NCBI GenBank assembly: GCA_016841905.1
Contig: JAENYF010000012.1
Span: forward strand, 1-63,202
Reading direction: 5' to 3'
Length of the DNA stretch: 63,202 bases
Source: Desulfoscipio geothermicus
Lineage (GTDB): Bacteria > Bacillota > Desulfotomaculia > Desulfotomaculales > Desulfallaceae
Position 1 is the stretch's first letter. Every line of letters starts with the position of its first letter. The notes under the pieces are model-generated. The model saw nothing but the letters and a program-made list of their open reading frames with translations. It was not told the DNA's origin and searched no databases. Shown here piece after piece: positions 46,670 through 55,003 of this stretch. A program made the translations under genes and the position numbers.

Positions 46670-47413
46670 ATGCAACGGACTGCTCAGCCGCGGTTATGGG
46701 AAATTGATCTAGCCAGAGGTATTGCTTTAATCTTAATGATTACCTACCACCTGCTTTACGACCTCAATGTGTTTTTTAACTTTGACGTCGCTTATGAGCA
46801 GGGCTTATTTTACTTGCTCGGTAAAGCAGCTGCTACATTATTTATTCTGGTAGCTGGATTGAGCAGTTCCTTTAGCCAAAATAACACTGTCCGGGGGCTT
46901 AAGTTAATCGGCTGGGGCTGCGTCATTTTTCTGGTTACCAGTATCGCGGTGCCCGGCTCGAACATAGTGTTCGGCATTTTGCAATTTTTAGGCGTTTGCC
47001 TGTTACTCTACCCGGTGATAAAAAAAATTTCTCCCTATATGATGGTGGGAATCGGAGCAGCTGTTATGCTGGGCGGTGAATTCACTTCCTCATTACCTAT
47101 TAGTCATAACTGGCTTGTACCGCTGGGGTTTAGAACGCCCGGCTTTGCTTCGGTTGATTACTTTCCTTTAATACCCTGGTGGGGAGTTTTTCTATGGGGT
47201 ATAGCCCTCAGCAAGCTTGTCTATCCACAAAAAAAAGGCCTTATCAAGTCCAACAGCAAGCTGCTTAAGCCCTTGTCAGTTGCCGGGCAGCATACTCTGC
47301 TCATCTATCTGCTCCATCAACCCGTTCTACTGGCCGCTCTATATTTAATCTTCGAGCCGGCAGGTTTCTTTAATTTGCTCACCAATTTATTATTCTTAAT
47401 GCACCGGATATAA
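46670..47413 (+). CDS. DUF1624 / heparan-alpha-glucosaminide N-acetyltransferase-like membrane protein
   Basis: 247 residues with seven to eight hydrophobic helices. The N-terminus LWEIDLARGIALILMITYHL and the region GKAAATLFILVAGLSSSFS match the DUF1624 family, distant relatives of membrane acyltransferases. The C-terminal SVAGQHTLLIYLLHQPVLLA is typical too. It may acetylate cell-surface sugars; substrate unknown. ATG with AAGGA about 11 bases upstream. Own promoter. Confidence 0.85.
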   Translation: MQRTAQPRLWEIDLARGIALILMITYHLLYDLNVFFNFDVAYEQGLFYLLGKAAATLFILVAGLSSSFSQNNTVRGLKLIGWGCVIFLVTSIAVPGSNIVFGILQFLGVCLLLYPVIKKISPYMMVGIGAAVMLGGEFTSSLPISHNWLVPLGFRTPGFASVDYFPLIPWWGVFLWGIALSKLVYPQKKGLIKSNSKLLKPLSVAGQHTLLIYLLHQPVLLAALYLIFEPAGFFNLLTNLLFLMHRI

Positions 47414-47414
47414 C

Positions 47415-47662
47415 CACCTGCAGCACCTGCTCAGGTCCGGGCGATAAATGCACTGCTCAATCCAGTCGGAGGTAATCTGTTCAGGTTCCACCGTCCATTA
47501 TCCCCTGGTATAGGCAAGGTGATAGGACAGGCGAACTTTTCCCAAATCCATCGGTGAGCCACCGGCCATAATTATTATCGGCTAGCTTGCCCCGGACCGT
47601 TCCGCCTCGATAAAATCCATAATGCAGTTAACCACTAGCTCAGCCGGATAATATGACGGCAT
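47415..47662 (-). pseudogene. Possible decayed coding region
   Basis: The minus strand can be read as MPSYYPAELVVNCIMDFIEA, then a stop, then MAGGSPMDLGKVRLSYHLAY, a second stop, and VEPEQITSDWIEQCIYRPDL followed by a frameshift. The amino-acid composition looks protein-like and the pieces stay in one frame over two stops, so this may be an old gene. The family is not identified. Confidence 0.3.
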
Positions 47663-47721
47663 TATACATAATCAGCATATTATTACCAATACCTTATATC
47701 ACCGAACCGCAAGTGTTAAAC

Positions 47722-47952
47722 TTATTGACGCTCCTCAATAAACATCACTACATCACCTACGGTATGAATTTTTTCCGCTTCTTCATCGGATATCATTAGA
47801 TCAAACTCATCTTCCAATGCCAGTAATAGTTCAACAAAATCCAAAGATTCAACGCCCAGGTCATCGACAAAGGACGCATCCATATTAACCGCGTCTTCTT
47901 CTCTAAAAAACTGTTCAACCAGTATCGCTTTTACCTGTTCAAATATTTCCAT
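47722..47952 (-). CDS. Acyl carrier protein
   Basis: 76 residues. The attachment serine is Ser36 in [19 protein letters not shown]; the usual DSL is ESL here. The four-helix length and acidic composition match ACP. The ATG at 47952 has GGAGG nine bases upstream; a GTG three bases earlier is equally possible. It stands alone, away from fab genes, so it may serve a specialised acylation rather than bulk fatty-acid synthesis; that is inference. Confidence 0.9.
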   Translation of the reverse strand: MEIFEQVKAILVEQFFREEDAVNMDASFVDDLGVESLDFVELLLALEDEFDLMISDEEAEKIHTVGDVVMFIEERQ

Positions 47953-48102
47953 CACTCATTACCTCCCTATTTCAAAAACTTCCTTAACTACCTTCAAACA
48001 TAACTTATATATATTATTAAGCATTGCAAGCATCTGTCACCAAATCGCCAACATAACATTTGTTATTTTCTCTCATTACCCAGACCGGCAAGTAAATAAC
48101 AA

Positions 48103-48151
48103 CAAAAAAGCATTGCACATCCTCCGCAAAAGGATGTCAATGCTTAAGTTT
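48103..48151. terminator. Long hairpin between ACP and the next rightward gene
   Basis: An almost continuous 15-bp stem (48108-48115 plus 48117-48123 with 48131-48145, one bulged C), flanked by A6 on the left and T5 on the right, so it could end transcription in either direction. Confidence 0.7.
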
Positions 48152-48215
48152 TTGCCAGTTTTATCGCGGCTAAAACTGTAGTATGATAAATGTACCGAAA
48201 ATGGAGGTTACCAGC

Positions 48216-48743
48216 ATGGCAGAAATCAATTGGTCTTTTTATTACCAACAGTTAGATAAAGTCACGCCGCTGCCGGTCGATTGCGGTAGACTCTGCGGTT
48301 CCAAATGCTGTACCGAATGGGACAATGGGGCGGGGGTTTACCTGCTGCCGGGTGAAGAAAAGCTATTTGAAGGGTTGGCCTGGTGCCAAACAGCCCCGAT
48401 CCCAAAAATAGAAGCAGCTTTCCCCGGGGAATATTCTTATATCCTGCACTGCCGGGGCAAATGCCCCAGAGTTAGGCGGCCCCTGTTATGCCGCACCTTT
48501 CCCCTTACTCCTTATCTTAAAGACGGCAAAGATATCAGCCTGGTATTCGATGAAGCCGGCTGGCTTATCTGCCCCCTGGTGCAGCTGGGTGAGCTGAGCC
48601 GGCTGGATTCCCGCTTTGTCAGGCAAGTGCTAGCTGTGTGGCGACAGCTGGCCGAAGATCAGGCCATCCACAGCTATATTTTAGCCCGCAGTAAGGAAAT
48701 TGATCACAGCCGGAATGACCCGTGGAAAAAACTGCTTTTTTAG
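48216..48743 (+). CDS. Cys-rich protein of unknown function, YkgJ-like
   Basis: 175 residues from the ATG at 48216, which has GGAGGT seven bases upstream; a frame to 48183 has no better site. Cysteine pattern: DCGRLCGSKCC near residues 22-32, HCRGKCP and LCRTFP in the middle, ICPLVQ later. That resembles the CxxxCxxxCC-type putative zinc/iron-chelating proteins (YkgJ family and relatives). Cytosolic, no membrane segment. Its end is seven bases from the end of the convergent gene. Function unknown. Confidence 0.75.
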   Translation: MAEINWSFYYQQLDKVTPLPVDCGRLCGSKCCTEWDNGAGVYLLPGEEKLFEGLAWCQTAPIPKIEAAFPGEYSYILHCRGKCPRVRRPLLCRTFPLTPYLKDGKDISLVFDEAGWLICPLVQLGELSRLDSRFVRQVLAVWRQLAEDQAIHSYILARSKEIDHSRNDPWKKLLF

Positions 48744-48750
48744 CCCCGGC

Positions 48751-49230
48751 TTAATAGCCCATCTCCTCTAAAATTCTGGCTAGAGTACGCAACCGCTCTC
48801 CGAGCAGCTCATCATCATTACTGAGCGCCTGGCTGAATAGCTTAATATCCTCATCGATCTTTTCATTATCGGTACAGACAGCCACCGTCATAGCGTCGCC
48901 CTGTAAACCCACCCGATCGATGACCGGCTTTTCGGGATTATATAATTTCTCATACCGGTAAGCTTCTTGAAAATGTAATTTTGCCCGGCAGACTAAAATG
49001 GCCAGGTCGAGCACACGGTGCAGCGGCATTTCCTCAGATTGCCTGGACCATTTTTCACCCGTATGCCGCCACACTTTGGCTGATATTTCTACTTTACCCC
49101 GGTCATTCCATTGCGCCAGGCCTAATGAAAGGCCCTTAGCATCCGTATCATACGCGTACCTGCCGTCCACATTTTCGTAGTTTTCAGAGACAATCACCGG
49201 TTTATGTTTTAACGTAGTCGGTATCTTCAT
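48751..49230 (-). CDS. Conserved-looking protein of unknown function with a regulated promoter
   Basis: 159 residues, ATG preceded by GAGGGGG. Features: VIVSENYENVDGRYAYDTDA near the N-terminus, LAQWNDRGKVEISAKVWRHT with a Trp-rich beta strand pair, and LHRVLDLAILVCRAKLHFQE helix. Soluble. The leader carries a consensus-quality promoter (49283-49311) and a 23-bp operator-like element (49249-49271) that recurs before the GIY-YIG gene at 50509-50868. No function can be assigned; co-regulation with the GIY-YIG gene is the main clue. Confidence 0.78.
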   Translation of the reverse strand: MKIPTTLKHKPVIVSENYENVDGRYAYDTDAKGLSLGLAQWNDRGKVEISAKVWRHTGEKWSRQSEEMPLHRVLDLAILVCRAKLHFQEAYRYEKLYNPEKPVIDRVGLQGDAMTVAVCTDNEKIDEDIKLFSQALSNDDELLGERLRTLARILEEMGY

Positions 49231-49248
49231 TATTTGGCCCCCTCAAAT

Positions 49249-49271
49249 TTAGTGATTTACTAAATTACTAA
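49249..49271 (-). promoter_or_regulatory. Shared operator-like element, copy 1
   Basis: 23 bp made of TTAGT / ATTTACTAAA / TTACTAA pieces with internal direct and inverted symmetry. It matches copy 2 (50890-50912) at 21 of 23 positions. It lies between the -10 box and the ATG at 49230. Confidence 0.7.
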
Positions 49272-49282
49272 ATGTTGATTTG

Positions 49283-49311
49283 ATTATAGCTTTGCAGCTT
49301 TTGAATGTCAA
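49283..49311 (-). promoter_or_regulatory. Promoter of the 159-residue protein gene
   Basis: Minus strand TTGACA (49306-49311) and TATAAT (49283-49288), both perfect, with a 17-base spacer. Confidence 0.8.
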
Positions 49312-49325
49312 GGCTAACAAAAAAT

Positions 49326-50228
49326 TTAAACTCCCTCACAGTTAAACTCCGGAATAAAGCTTTCCAAAGCAGTTTCTCCTTGCTGAATAAAACCATTTTC
49401 TATACCTAGAGCGATAGCGTAATCCACCAGAGCATTATATTCCTGCTCGGTTACCCTCCGATTAATTTCCGGATATTGATTTATCTGTGCTAACGGAGTG
49501 TACTGGTTCATAATACTGAGCAAAATTTTATCGCCAAAAGAATCGTATAAATATTTTAATATCAGCTTTGAATCCTCGAGATACCCGGGAAGTGTTAAAT
49601 GCCTGACCAGCACACCCCTGGTTAGCAAACCCTCTTCATTGAAAGCAGGCTCACCGGCCTGACGCACCATTTCCTTAATTGCTGCTAAAGCTATAGCAAA
49701 ATAGTCCGCGGCATGGGAATATTTCCTGGCCACCTCTTGGGACATATATTTACAATCCGGCAGGTAGATATCCACGTAACCCTCCAGCAACCGCAGCGTC
49801 TCTACTTTTTCGTAACCACTGCAATTATAGACAATTGGTACAACAAGACCTTTTCCTCGCGCAAGTATTAAAGCTTCGATAATCTGCGGCACGTAATGGG
49901 TGGGGGTTACTAAATTGATGTTATGGGCTGCTTGCCCCTGAAGTTCTAAAAAGATATCCGCCAGCCGGGCTATGGTGATTGGCTTACCGGCCAGTCCTTG
50001 CGCAATATGATAATTTTGGCAATAGACACAGCCTAGTGAGCATCCGGAAAAGAACACCGCACCTGAGCCATTGGCCCCGGAAAGGCATGGTTCTTCCCAC
50101 ATATGCAAAGCAGCCCTCGCTACCACCAACTCCGCTGTTTGCCTGCAGTACCCTCGCTGCCCCCGGGTACGGTCTACCTGACAAGCCCGCGGACATAAGG
50201 TACAATTCTTTAACAATGTTGAACTCAT
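49326..50228 (-). CDS. Radical SAM protein, PflA-activase-like
   Basis: 300 residues. The SAM/[4Fe-4S] motif is in FFSGCSLGCVYCQNYHIAQG (Cys-x3-Cys-x2-Cys). An N-terminal Cys group CTLCPRACQVDRTRGQRGYC (9-28) suggests a further metal site. The rest resembles the widespread pyruvate-formate-lyase-activating-enzyme-related family of anaerobes, whose substrates are mostly unknown. It begins about 85 bases after the 3' end of the tRNA-Glu gene, with the tRNA terminator between them. Confidence 0.88.
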   Translation of the reverse strand: MSSTLLKNCTLCPRACQVDRTRGQRGYCRQTAELVVARAALHMWEEPCLSGANGSGAVFFSGCSLGCVYCQNYHIAQGLAGKPITIARLADIFLELQGQAAHNINLVTPTHYVPQIIEALILARGKGLVVPIVYNCSGYEKVETLRLLEGYVDIYLPDCKYMSQEVARKYSHAADYFAIALAAIKEMVRQAGEPAFNEEGLLTRGVLVRHLTLPGYLEDSKLILKYLYDSFGDKILLSIMNQYTPLAQINQYPEINRRVTEQEYNALVDYAIALGIENGFIQQGETALESFIPEFNCEGV

Positions 50229-50250
50229 TAGGTTTCTTCCCTTAACAAGA

Positions 50251-50295
50251 TTTTAAAAGAATAAGCCATCTTTCCATAACAGAAAGATGGCTTAT
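50251..50295 (-). terminator. Terminator after tRNA-Glu
   Basis: Perfect 13-bp stem (50261-50273 with 50283-50295) and a 9-base loop, followed leftward by UUCUUUU. It lies 18 bases past the CCA end of the tRNA. Confidence 0.85.
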
Positions 50296-50312
50296 ACAAA
50301 TAACATTCTTAT

Positions 50313-50387
50313 TGGTAGCCCCAAGGGGAATCGAACCCCTGTTTCCGCCTTGAGAGGGCAGCGTCTTTACCGCTTGACCATGGGGCC
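50313..50387 (-). tRNA. tRNA-Glu (anticodon CTC)
   Basis: 75 bases with encoded CCA. Acceptor stem GGCCCCA pairs with the 3' strand TGGGGCT (one G-U at the end), discriminator A. The anticodon loop CTCTCAA puts CTC at positions 34-36, reading GAG. The T-loop GGTTCGATTCC and the D-arm GTCAAGCGGTAAAGAC are intact. Solitary gene followed by a strong terminator. Confidence 0.95.
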
Positions 50388-50508
50388 ACAGCAAATATTA
50401 TTATATAGGTTTGTTGCACGAAAAACAAGCCCATCTTTGGATTTGGCAAATTGTTTCGCCAGGCAATTAAATCTGCATCAGGCAAAAACCATACTTTAAC
50501 TTTTGTTT

Positions 50509-50868
50509 TTATGGTAAAGACGGCTTATTGTAGCCTCTGTCTCCATAGGGCTGTAATTTCTCCAACCACGGTTTGGTCATTTGTTTAAGTTCCCAGCGCC
50601 TGTCGGTTACTTCGCCGGCATCCTTTTCCTCCAGCACCTCGTAGGTGAAGACTTCAGGCCCCAGATCCTTCCAGTCCTGCTGCAGCTGGGTATTGGCAAA
50701 CCTGCCCATGTCCAGCTGGGCCTGAATGGTCAGCCACTTGTTTTTTAAGTTAGGATAAGAAGCAACGTAAATTTTGCCGCTGGCTTTATTGGTTATTTTT
50801 ATGACACCCATGTAGGTCTTAATCTTCTTGTACTCCTCCAGCAACTCCTTGCGTTTTTGCTTATCCAT
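50509..50868 (-). CDS. GIY-YIG-like protein with degenerate catalytic motifs
   Basis: 119 residues. It aligns with the GIY-YIG nuclease fold: MGVIKITNKASGKIYVAS corresponds to the GIY and YIG strands, and VFTYEVLEE to the strand with the metal-binding Glu. However GIY reads GVI and YIG reads YVA, and the usual Arg after YIG is not evident, so nuclease activity is doubtful. The leader has a good promoter (50916-50945) and an operator-like element (50890-50912) shared with the gene at 48751-49230. ATG with AAAGGA upstream. Confidence 0.82.
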   Translation of the reverse strand: MDKQKRKELLEEYKKIKTYMGVIKITNKASGKIYVASYPNLKNKWLTIQAQLDMGRFANTQLQQDWKDLGPEVFTYEVLEEKDAGEVTDRRWELKQMTKPWLEKLQPYGDRGYNKPSLP

Positions 50869-50889
50869 GTTTTTATATCCTTTCAGCTC

Positions 50890-50912
50890 TTAGTAATTTA
50901 CTAAACTACTAA
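50890..50912 (-). promoter_or_regulatory. Shared operator-like element, copy 2
   Basis: 23 bp differing from copy 1 (49249-49271) at only two positions. It lies three bases downstream of the -10 box and 22 bases before the ATG at 50868, where a bound protein would block transcription. Confidence 0.7.
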
Positions 50913-50915
50913 CAA

Positions 50916-50945
50916 ATTATAACCCTCCCCAATACTAAATGTCAA
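50916..50945 (-). promoter_or_regulatory. Promoter of the GIY-YIG-like gene
   Basis: Minus strand TTGACA (50940-50945) and TATAAT (50916-50921), both perfect, with an 18-base spacer. Confidence 0.78.
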
Positions 50946-50963
50946 TAATAAAAAGCATCAAAA

Positions 50964-51986
50964 CTAAATCGTAGCAATCTTTTTCCCCTCAAAGGCGATC
51001 CGGCGTTTCAAATCCGCCATTAAATCTCTAAACTGCGCCAAATCAATTGACTGTGCACCATCACATAAAGCCCGGGCCGGGTCGTTGTGAGTTTCAATCA
51101 TCAAACCATCTGCACCCGCCGCTACCGCAGCACGTGCCAGGGGAGTCACCAGGTTCCGCAGGCCGGCGGCATGGCTGGGGTCGACGATCACCGGTAGGTG
51201 AGACTTCTGTTTGAGCAAGGGAATAGCAGATAAATCCAGGGTATTCCGGGTAGCTGTCTCAAAGGTGCGAATTCCTCGCTCACACAGGATAACCTGGCTG
51301 TTTCCCGCGGATAAAATATACTCGGCACTCATCAACAGCTCTTCCAGGGTATTGGCCAGCCCCCTTTTCAGCAGCACCGGCTTGTTAAACCGCCCCACTG
51401 CCGTGAGCAGGTCGAAATTTTGCATGTTCCTGGCACCAATCTGGATGATATCGATCTCCTCGAATAAAGATAGCTGGGTTTGGTTCATGATCTCAGTCAC
51501 CACCGGCAAGCCGGTTTCTTTTTTAGCCTTCAGCAAAAGGCGCAGCCCATCTTCATGCAGTCCCATAAAGGCATAGGGTGAAGTACGCGGCTTAAAAGCA
51601 CCGCCCCTGAGCAGCGTGGCACCGCTGGCTTTCACTGACCTGGCCACCGCGATAATTTGTTCTTCGCTCTCAACAGAGCAAGGCCCCGCGATAACCTGGA
51701 ACATGCCCTCACCAAAGGTTACACCGTTTACCTTGACTAGAGTATCCTCCGGATGGATGGTTCGGTTTACTGCTTTATAGGGTTCGGTTACGCGTTTGCC
51801 AAATTCTACAATAGCGTTGTTTTGCACCACCGCATCCATATCTATTACCGCTGTGTTGCCAATCAAACAGACCACGGTATGTTCCGTGCCTGTATTGAGG
51901 AAAGTTTTGAGGCCCCGGGACTCAATCATCTGCTGAAATTGTATTATTTTTTTTTGCGGCACACCCGGTTTTAATACAAATATCAT
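50964..51986 (-). CDS. aroF: DAHP synthase, type I-beta
   Basis: 340 residues. An N-terminal ferredoxin-like regulatory domain (about 1-85) precedes the barrel with [56 protein letters not shown] and [11 protein letters not shown]. It condenses phosphoenolpyruvate and erythrose-4-phosphate, the first step toward chorismate. No chorismate mutase domain is fused. It starts 17 bases after trpF and ends the trp operon, so chorismate supply is controlled with tryptophan synthesis. Confidence 0.94.
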   Translation of the reverse strand: MIFVLKPGVPQKKIIQFQQMIESRGLKTFLNTGTEHTVVCLIGNTAVIDMDAVVQNNAIVEFGKRVTEPYKAVNRTIHPEDTLVKVNGVTFGEGMFQVIAGPCSVESEEQIIAVARSVKASGATLLRGGAFKPRTSPYAFMGLHEDGLRLLLKAKKETGLPVVTEIMNQTQLSLFEEIDIIQIGARNMQNFDLLTAVGRFNKPVLLKRGLANTLEELLMSAEYILSAGNSQVILCERGIRTFETATRNTLDLSAIPLLKQKSHLPVIVDPSHAAGLRNLVTPLARAAVAAGADGLMIETHNDPARALCDGAQSIDLAQFRDLMADLKRRIAFEGKKIATI

Positions 51987-52003
51987 TTTTGCTGCCCCCT
52001 CGT

Positions 52004-52621
52004 TTATCCTGTTAAACTTCTCACTGTTTTAATAACCTGCCTGATCTTATCCTCATCCTTCAGGCCACCTGTTTCCACACCGCTGCTGAGATCAACGCCA
52101 TAAGGCCGGCACTGCTCAATGACCAGGGCCAGGTTGCTATTATCCAGCCCGCCGGCCAGCCAAAAGCGCTTCTGTAAATCAGGAACCAGCGCATAGTCAA
52201 AAGTTTTGCCGCTGCCCCCGTATTCATCTTTTTGATAAGTATCAAGCAGCAGCATATCGCAAGATAACTGCTCGGCCTGCAACACCTGTTCCGCACTCCG
52301 CACACGCACGGCCTTGATAACCGGGCAATTAATTTGATCCTTGAGTTCCTTGATATATGCTTCACTTTCATCCCCGTGCAGCTGCACCACATCGATTACC
52401 CCGATATAGCATAGTTCCACTATCGAGGTAACCGGTGCATTGACAAAAACCCCAACTGCTTGAACGCGGGCATCAAGGCCGGCTCTTAAAAGAGCGGCCT
52501 GTTCAGGTGTCACCTGCCGGCGGCTTCGGGCAAACACGAAACCCACATAGTCCGGCAGCCGGCGGTTCACTGCTTCAATATCCTCCTGGCGCGTTAAACC
52601 GCAGATTTTAATTTTGGTCAT
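52004..52621 (-). CDS. trpF: Phosphoribosylanthranilate isomerase
   Basis: 205 residues from the ATG at 52621; an in-frame GTG at 52630 sits inside the ribosome site. [17 protein letters not shown] at the N-terminus holds the catalytic Cys; [11 protein letters not shown] and [17 protein letters not shown] are typical phosphate-binding and C-terminal motifs. Third catalytic step of tryptophan synthesis. It overlaps the trpC stop by 14 bases. Confidence 0.94.
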   Translation of the reverse strand: MTKIKICGLTRQEDIEAVNRRLPDYVGFVFARSRRQVTPEQAALLRAGLDARVQAVGVFVNAPVTSIVELCYIGVIDVVQLHGDESEAYIKELKDQINCPVIKAVRVRSAEQVLQAEQLSCDMLLLDTYQKDEYGGSGKTFDYALVPDLQKRFWLAGGLDNSNLALVIEQCRPYGVDLSSGVETGGLKDEDKIRQVIKTVRSLTG

Positions 52622-53402
52622 TAGCCCCACCTCGCAATTCGGCGAGCTTAGCTTGCTTATTGTGACAGCGCATCAGTGTTTCACCGATCAGGACACCGTT
52701 GACTTTGGCCTGCCGCAGCATGGCGATATCAGAGGCAGTTTGAATACCGCTTTCCGCGACAAAGAGAATATTTTCCGGTACTAACTGGCGCAGCCTGATG
52801 CTGTTGCTAATATCAACTGTAAAATCCTTAAGGTTGCGATTGTTCACCCCGATAATCCCTGCCCCGGCTGTCATAGCTGCATCAATTTCCCTCTCGTCGT
52901 GGGCTTCGACCAGTGCCGACAGGCCCAGTTCACTGCAGATAGCCAGATAATCGCAGATGGCCCGGGTATCCAGCAGAGCGCAGATTAGCAAAACAGCCGA
53001 CGCACCCAGGGTTTTAGCTTCATATAGCTGATAAGCATCAACTACGAAGTCCTTGCGCAGCACCGGCAGTGCAACCGCCTCTTTTATTTGCACTAGATAA
53101 TCGTCGCTGCCCTGGAAGTATTCAGGTTCCGTCAGTACCGATATGGCGTCTGCTCCGGCCTGTTCGTATTCTCCGGCGATCTGTAGATAGGGAAAATCAG
53201 TCACCAGCACTCCTTTGGACGGCGAAGCTTTTTTTACCTCACAAATGAAACTAATCTCCGGTTTATTTAAGGCCGCGGCAAAGGTAAATCCGGTACCGGA
53301 CCCCATGCTCAGAGCTACGAGTTTAACTTTTTCCAGCTGCACTTCCGCTTTTTTACGCTCAATTCTGTGCCTGGTGGCTGCCGCAATTTTATCGATAATC
53401 AT
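52608..53402 (-). CDS. trpC: Indole-3-glycerol-phosphate synthase
   Basis: 264 residues. FICEVKKASPSKGVL, VLTEPEYFQGSDDYL, VLRKDFVVDAYQLYEA, GVNNRNLKDFTVD and FVAESGIQTASD are the conserved active-site segments. It closes the indole ring. ATG overlaps the trpD stop (ATGA type), so translation is coupled. Confidence 0.95.
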   Translation of the reverse strand: MIIDKIAAATRHRIERKKAEVQLEKVKLVALSMGSGTGFTFAAALNKPEISFICEVKKASPSKGVLVTDFPYLQIAGEYEQAGADAISVLTEPEYFQGSDDYLVQIKEAVALPVLRKDFVVDAYQLYEAKTLGASAVLLICALLDTRAICDYLAICSELGLSALVEAHDEREIDAAMTAGAGIIGVNNRNLKDFTVDISNSIRLRQLVPENILFVAESGIQTASDIAMLRQAKVNGVLIGETLMRCHNKQAKLAELRGGANDQN

Positions 53403-54421
53403 TGGGCGACCTCGTTGGTCAGCCGGCGAAACTGCTCCAGTTTGGCCAGAGCCTTGCCGCTATCGATGATATCCTGAGCTTTTTCAATACAATCTGCTAC
53501 GGTGCAATCATCTATGCCCAAATAAAGGGCTATGGCCGAGTTCAGCACTACCACGTCGCGCCTGGGGCCTCTCTCCCCGCCACTTAAAATATTCAGGGTG
53601 ATCCGGGCATTTTCTTCGGGGCTGCCGCCGGCCAAATCCTCAAGGTTACAGCGGCTGAAGCCAAATTGCTCAGGAGTGATTATATAAGAGGTCAGCTTGA
53701 CATACCTAATTTCACAAACGCAGGTTTCTCCGGTCAGGGTTACTTCATCCATGCCCTCCTCGCCGCCGCTGACCACCACACCCCTTACCACGCCCAGATT
53801 GGCCAGCACCTGGGCCAACGGTTCAACCAGCTTACGGTCATATACGCCCATTAGCTGCATAGTCGCTCCCGCCGGGTTGGCCAGGGGTCCCAATATATTG
53901 AAAATGGTCCGTACGCCCATTTCCCGGCGCACCGGAGCGGCATATTTCATGGAGGCATGATAAAGCTGGGCGAACATGAAACAAATATTGCTCTTGGCCA
54001 ATACTGCTTCGCTTTGTTCAGGCGACAGGTTGAGGTTAATCCCCAGGCATTCCAGGACATCTGCCGCCCCACTTTTGCTGGATACCCCGCGGTTCCCATG
54101 CTTGGCGACCGGAACACCACCGGCCGCAATCACAAAGGCAGAGGTGGTGGAGATGTTAAAGGTGTTCGTCCCGTCACCGCCGGTGCCAACGATATCAATC
54201 ACATTGCGTACAGGGTTAAGCTTCAAGCCTTTTTCCCGCATTACCGTAGCGCAGGCAGTAATTTCCTCCACAGTTTCGCCTTTGATGCGCAGCCCGGTCA
54301 ATAAGGCACCCATTTGCGCCTGGGTAGCTGTTCCGTCCATCATGGCGTTCATTACTTCTTTAGCAGTAGCAAAGTCCAGATCCCGGCCGCTGATTACTGT
54401 TTGAATAGCATTTTTAATCAA
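53399..54421 (-). CDS. trpD: Anthranilate phosphoribosyltransferase
   Basis: 340 residues. The PRPP site DIVGTGGDGTNTFNIST and VAKHGNRGVSSKSGAADVLE are intact. It joins anthranilate to phosphoribosyl pyrophosphate. TTG start with GGAGG eight bases upstream, 12 bases after trpG. Confidence 0.95.
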   Translation of the reverse strand: MIKNAIQTVISGRDLDFATAKEVMNAMMDGTATQAQMGALLTGLRIKGETVEEITACATVMREKGLKLNPVRNVIDIVGTGGDGTNTFNISTTSAFVIAAGGVPVAKHGNRGVSSKSGAADVLECLGINLNLSPEQSEAVLAKSNICFMFAQLYHASMKYAAPVRREMGVRTIFNILGPLANPAGATMQLMGVYDRKLVEPLAQVLANLGVVRGVVVSGGEEGMDEVTLTGETCVCEIRYVKLTSYIITPEQFGFSRCNLEDLAGGSPEENARITLNILSGGERGPRRDVVVLNSAIALYLGIDDCTVADCIEKAQDIIDSGKALAKLEQFRRLTNEVAQ

Positions 54422-54433
54422 TTTTATCTCCTC

Positions 54434-55003
54434 CTAAAAATTTATGAAATTTTTTATCACTACCTGCCCCCGGGGGGTCATGATGGATTCCGGGTGAAAC
54501 TGCACGCCGTAAACCTGGTACCTACTATGCCGGACGGCCATCACTTCGCCCAGCTCATCTTTAGCGATGACCTGCAATTGGTCAGGCAGAGTATGGTCTC
54601 GCGCTGCCAGCGAATGATAGCGCGCTGCCTCAATATGACCGGGCAACCCCTTAAAGAGGGGGCATGCGTTATCAAGGGTAATGGTACACTGCTTGCCATG
54701 CATCAGCCGCCTGGCGTAAGTTATCTTAGCTCCAAACACTTCACAGATCGCCTGGTGCCCGAGGCACACCCCCAGGATGGGCACTTTTCCCGCCAGGCGG
54801 TAAACCACATCCTCGCAGATGCCGGCATCTTGAGGGTAACCGGGACCGGGCGATAGAATAATATGCGAAGGCCGCAGCGCTTCAATCTCCGGCACGGTCA
54901 ATTCATCATTGCGCACTACTTGAATATCCGGGTTGATGCTGCCGGCCAGTTGCACCAGGTTATAGGCAAAGCTGTCGTAATTATCGATCAGTAAAATCAT
55001 CAA
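54434..55003 (-). CDS. trpG: Anthranilate synthase glutamine amidotransferase subunit
   Basis: 189 residues. Class I amidotransferase with the nucleophile Cys80 in ILGVCLGHQAI and the His/Glu pair in GVQFHPESIM. It supplies ammonia to TrpE, and in related bacteria may also serve para-aminobenzoate synthesis. Its start overlaps the trpE stop by four bases. Confidence 0.94.
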   Translation of the reverse strand: MMILLIDNYDSFAYNLVQLAGSINPDIQVVRNDELTVPEIEALRPSHIILSPGPGYPQDAGICEDVVYRLAGKVPILGVCLGHQAICEVFGAKITYARRLMHGKQCTITLDNACPLFKGLPGHIEAARYHSLAARDHTLPDQLQVIAKDELGEVMAVRHSRYQVYGVQFHPESIMTPRGQVVIKNFINF

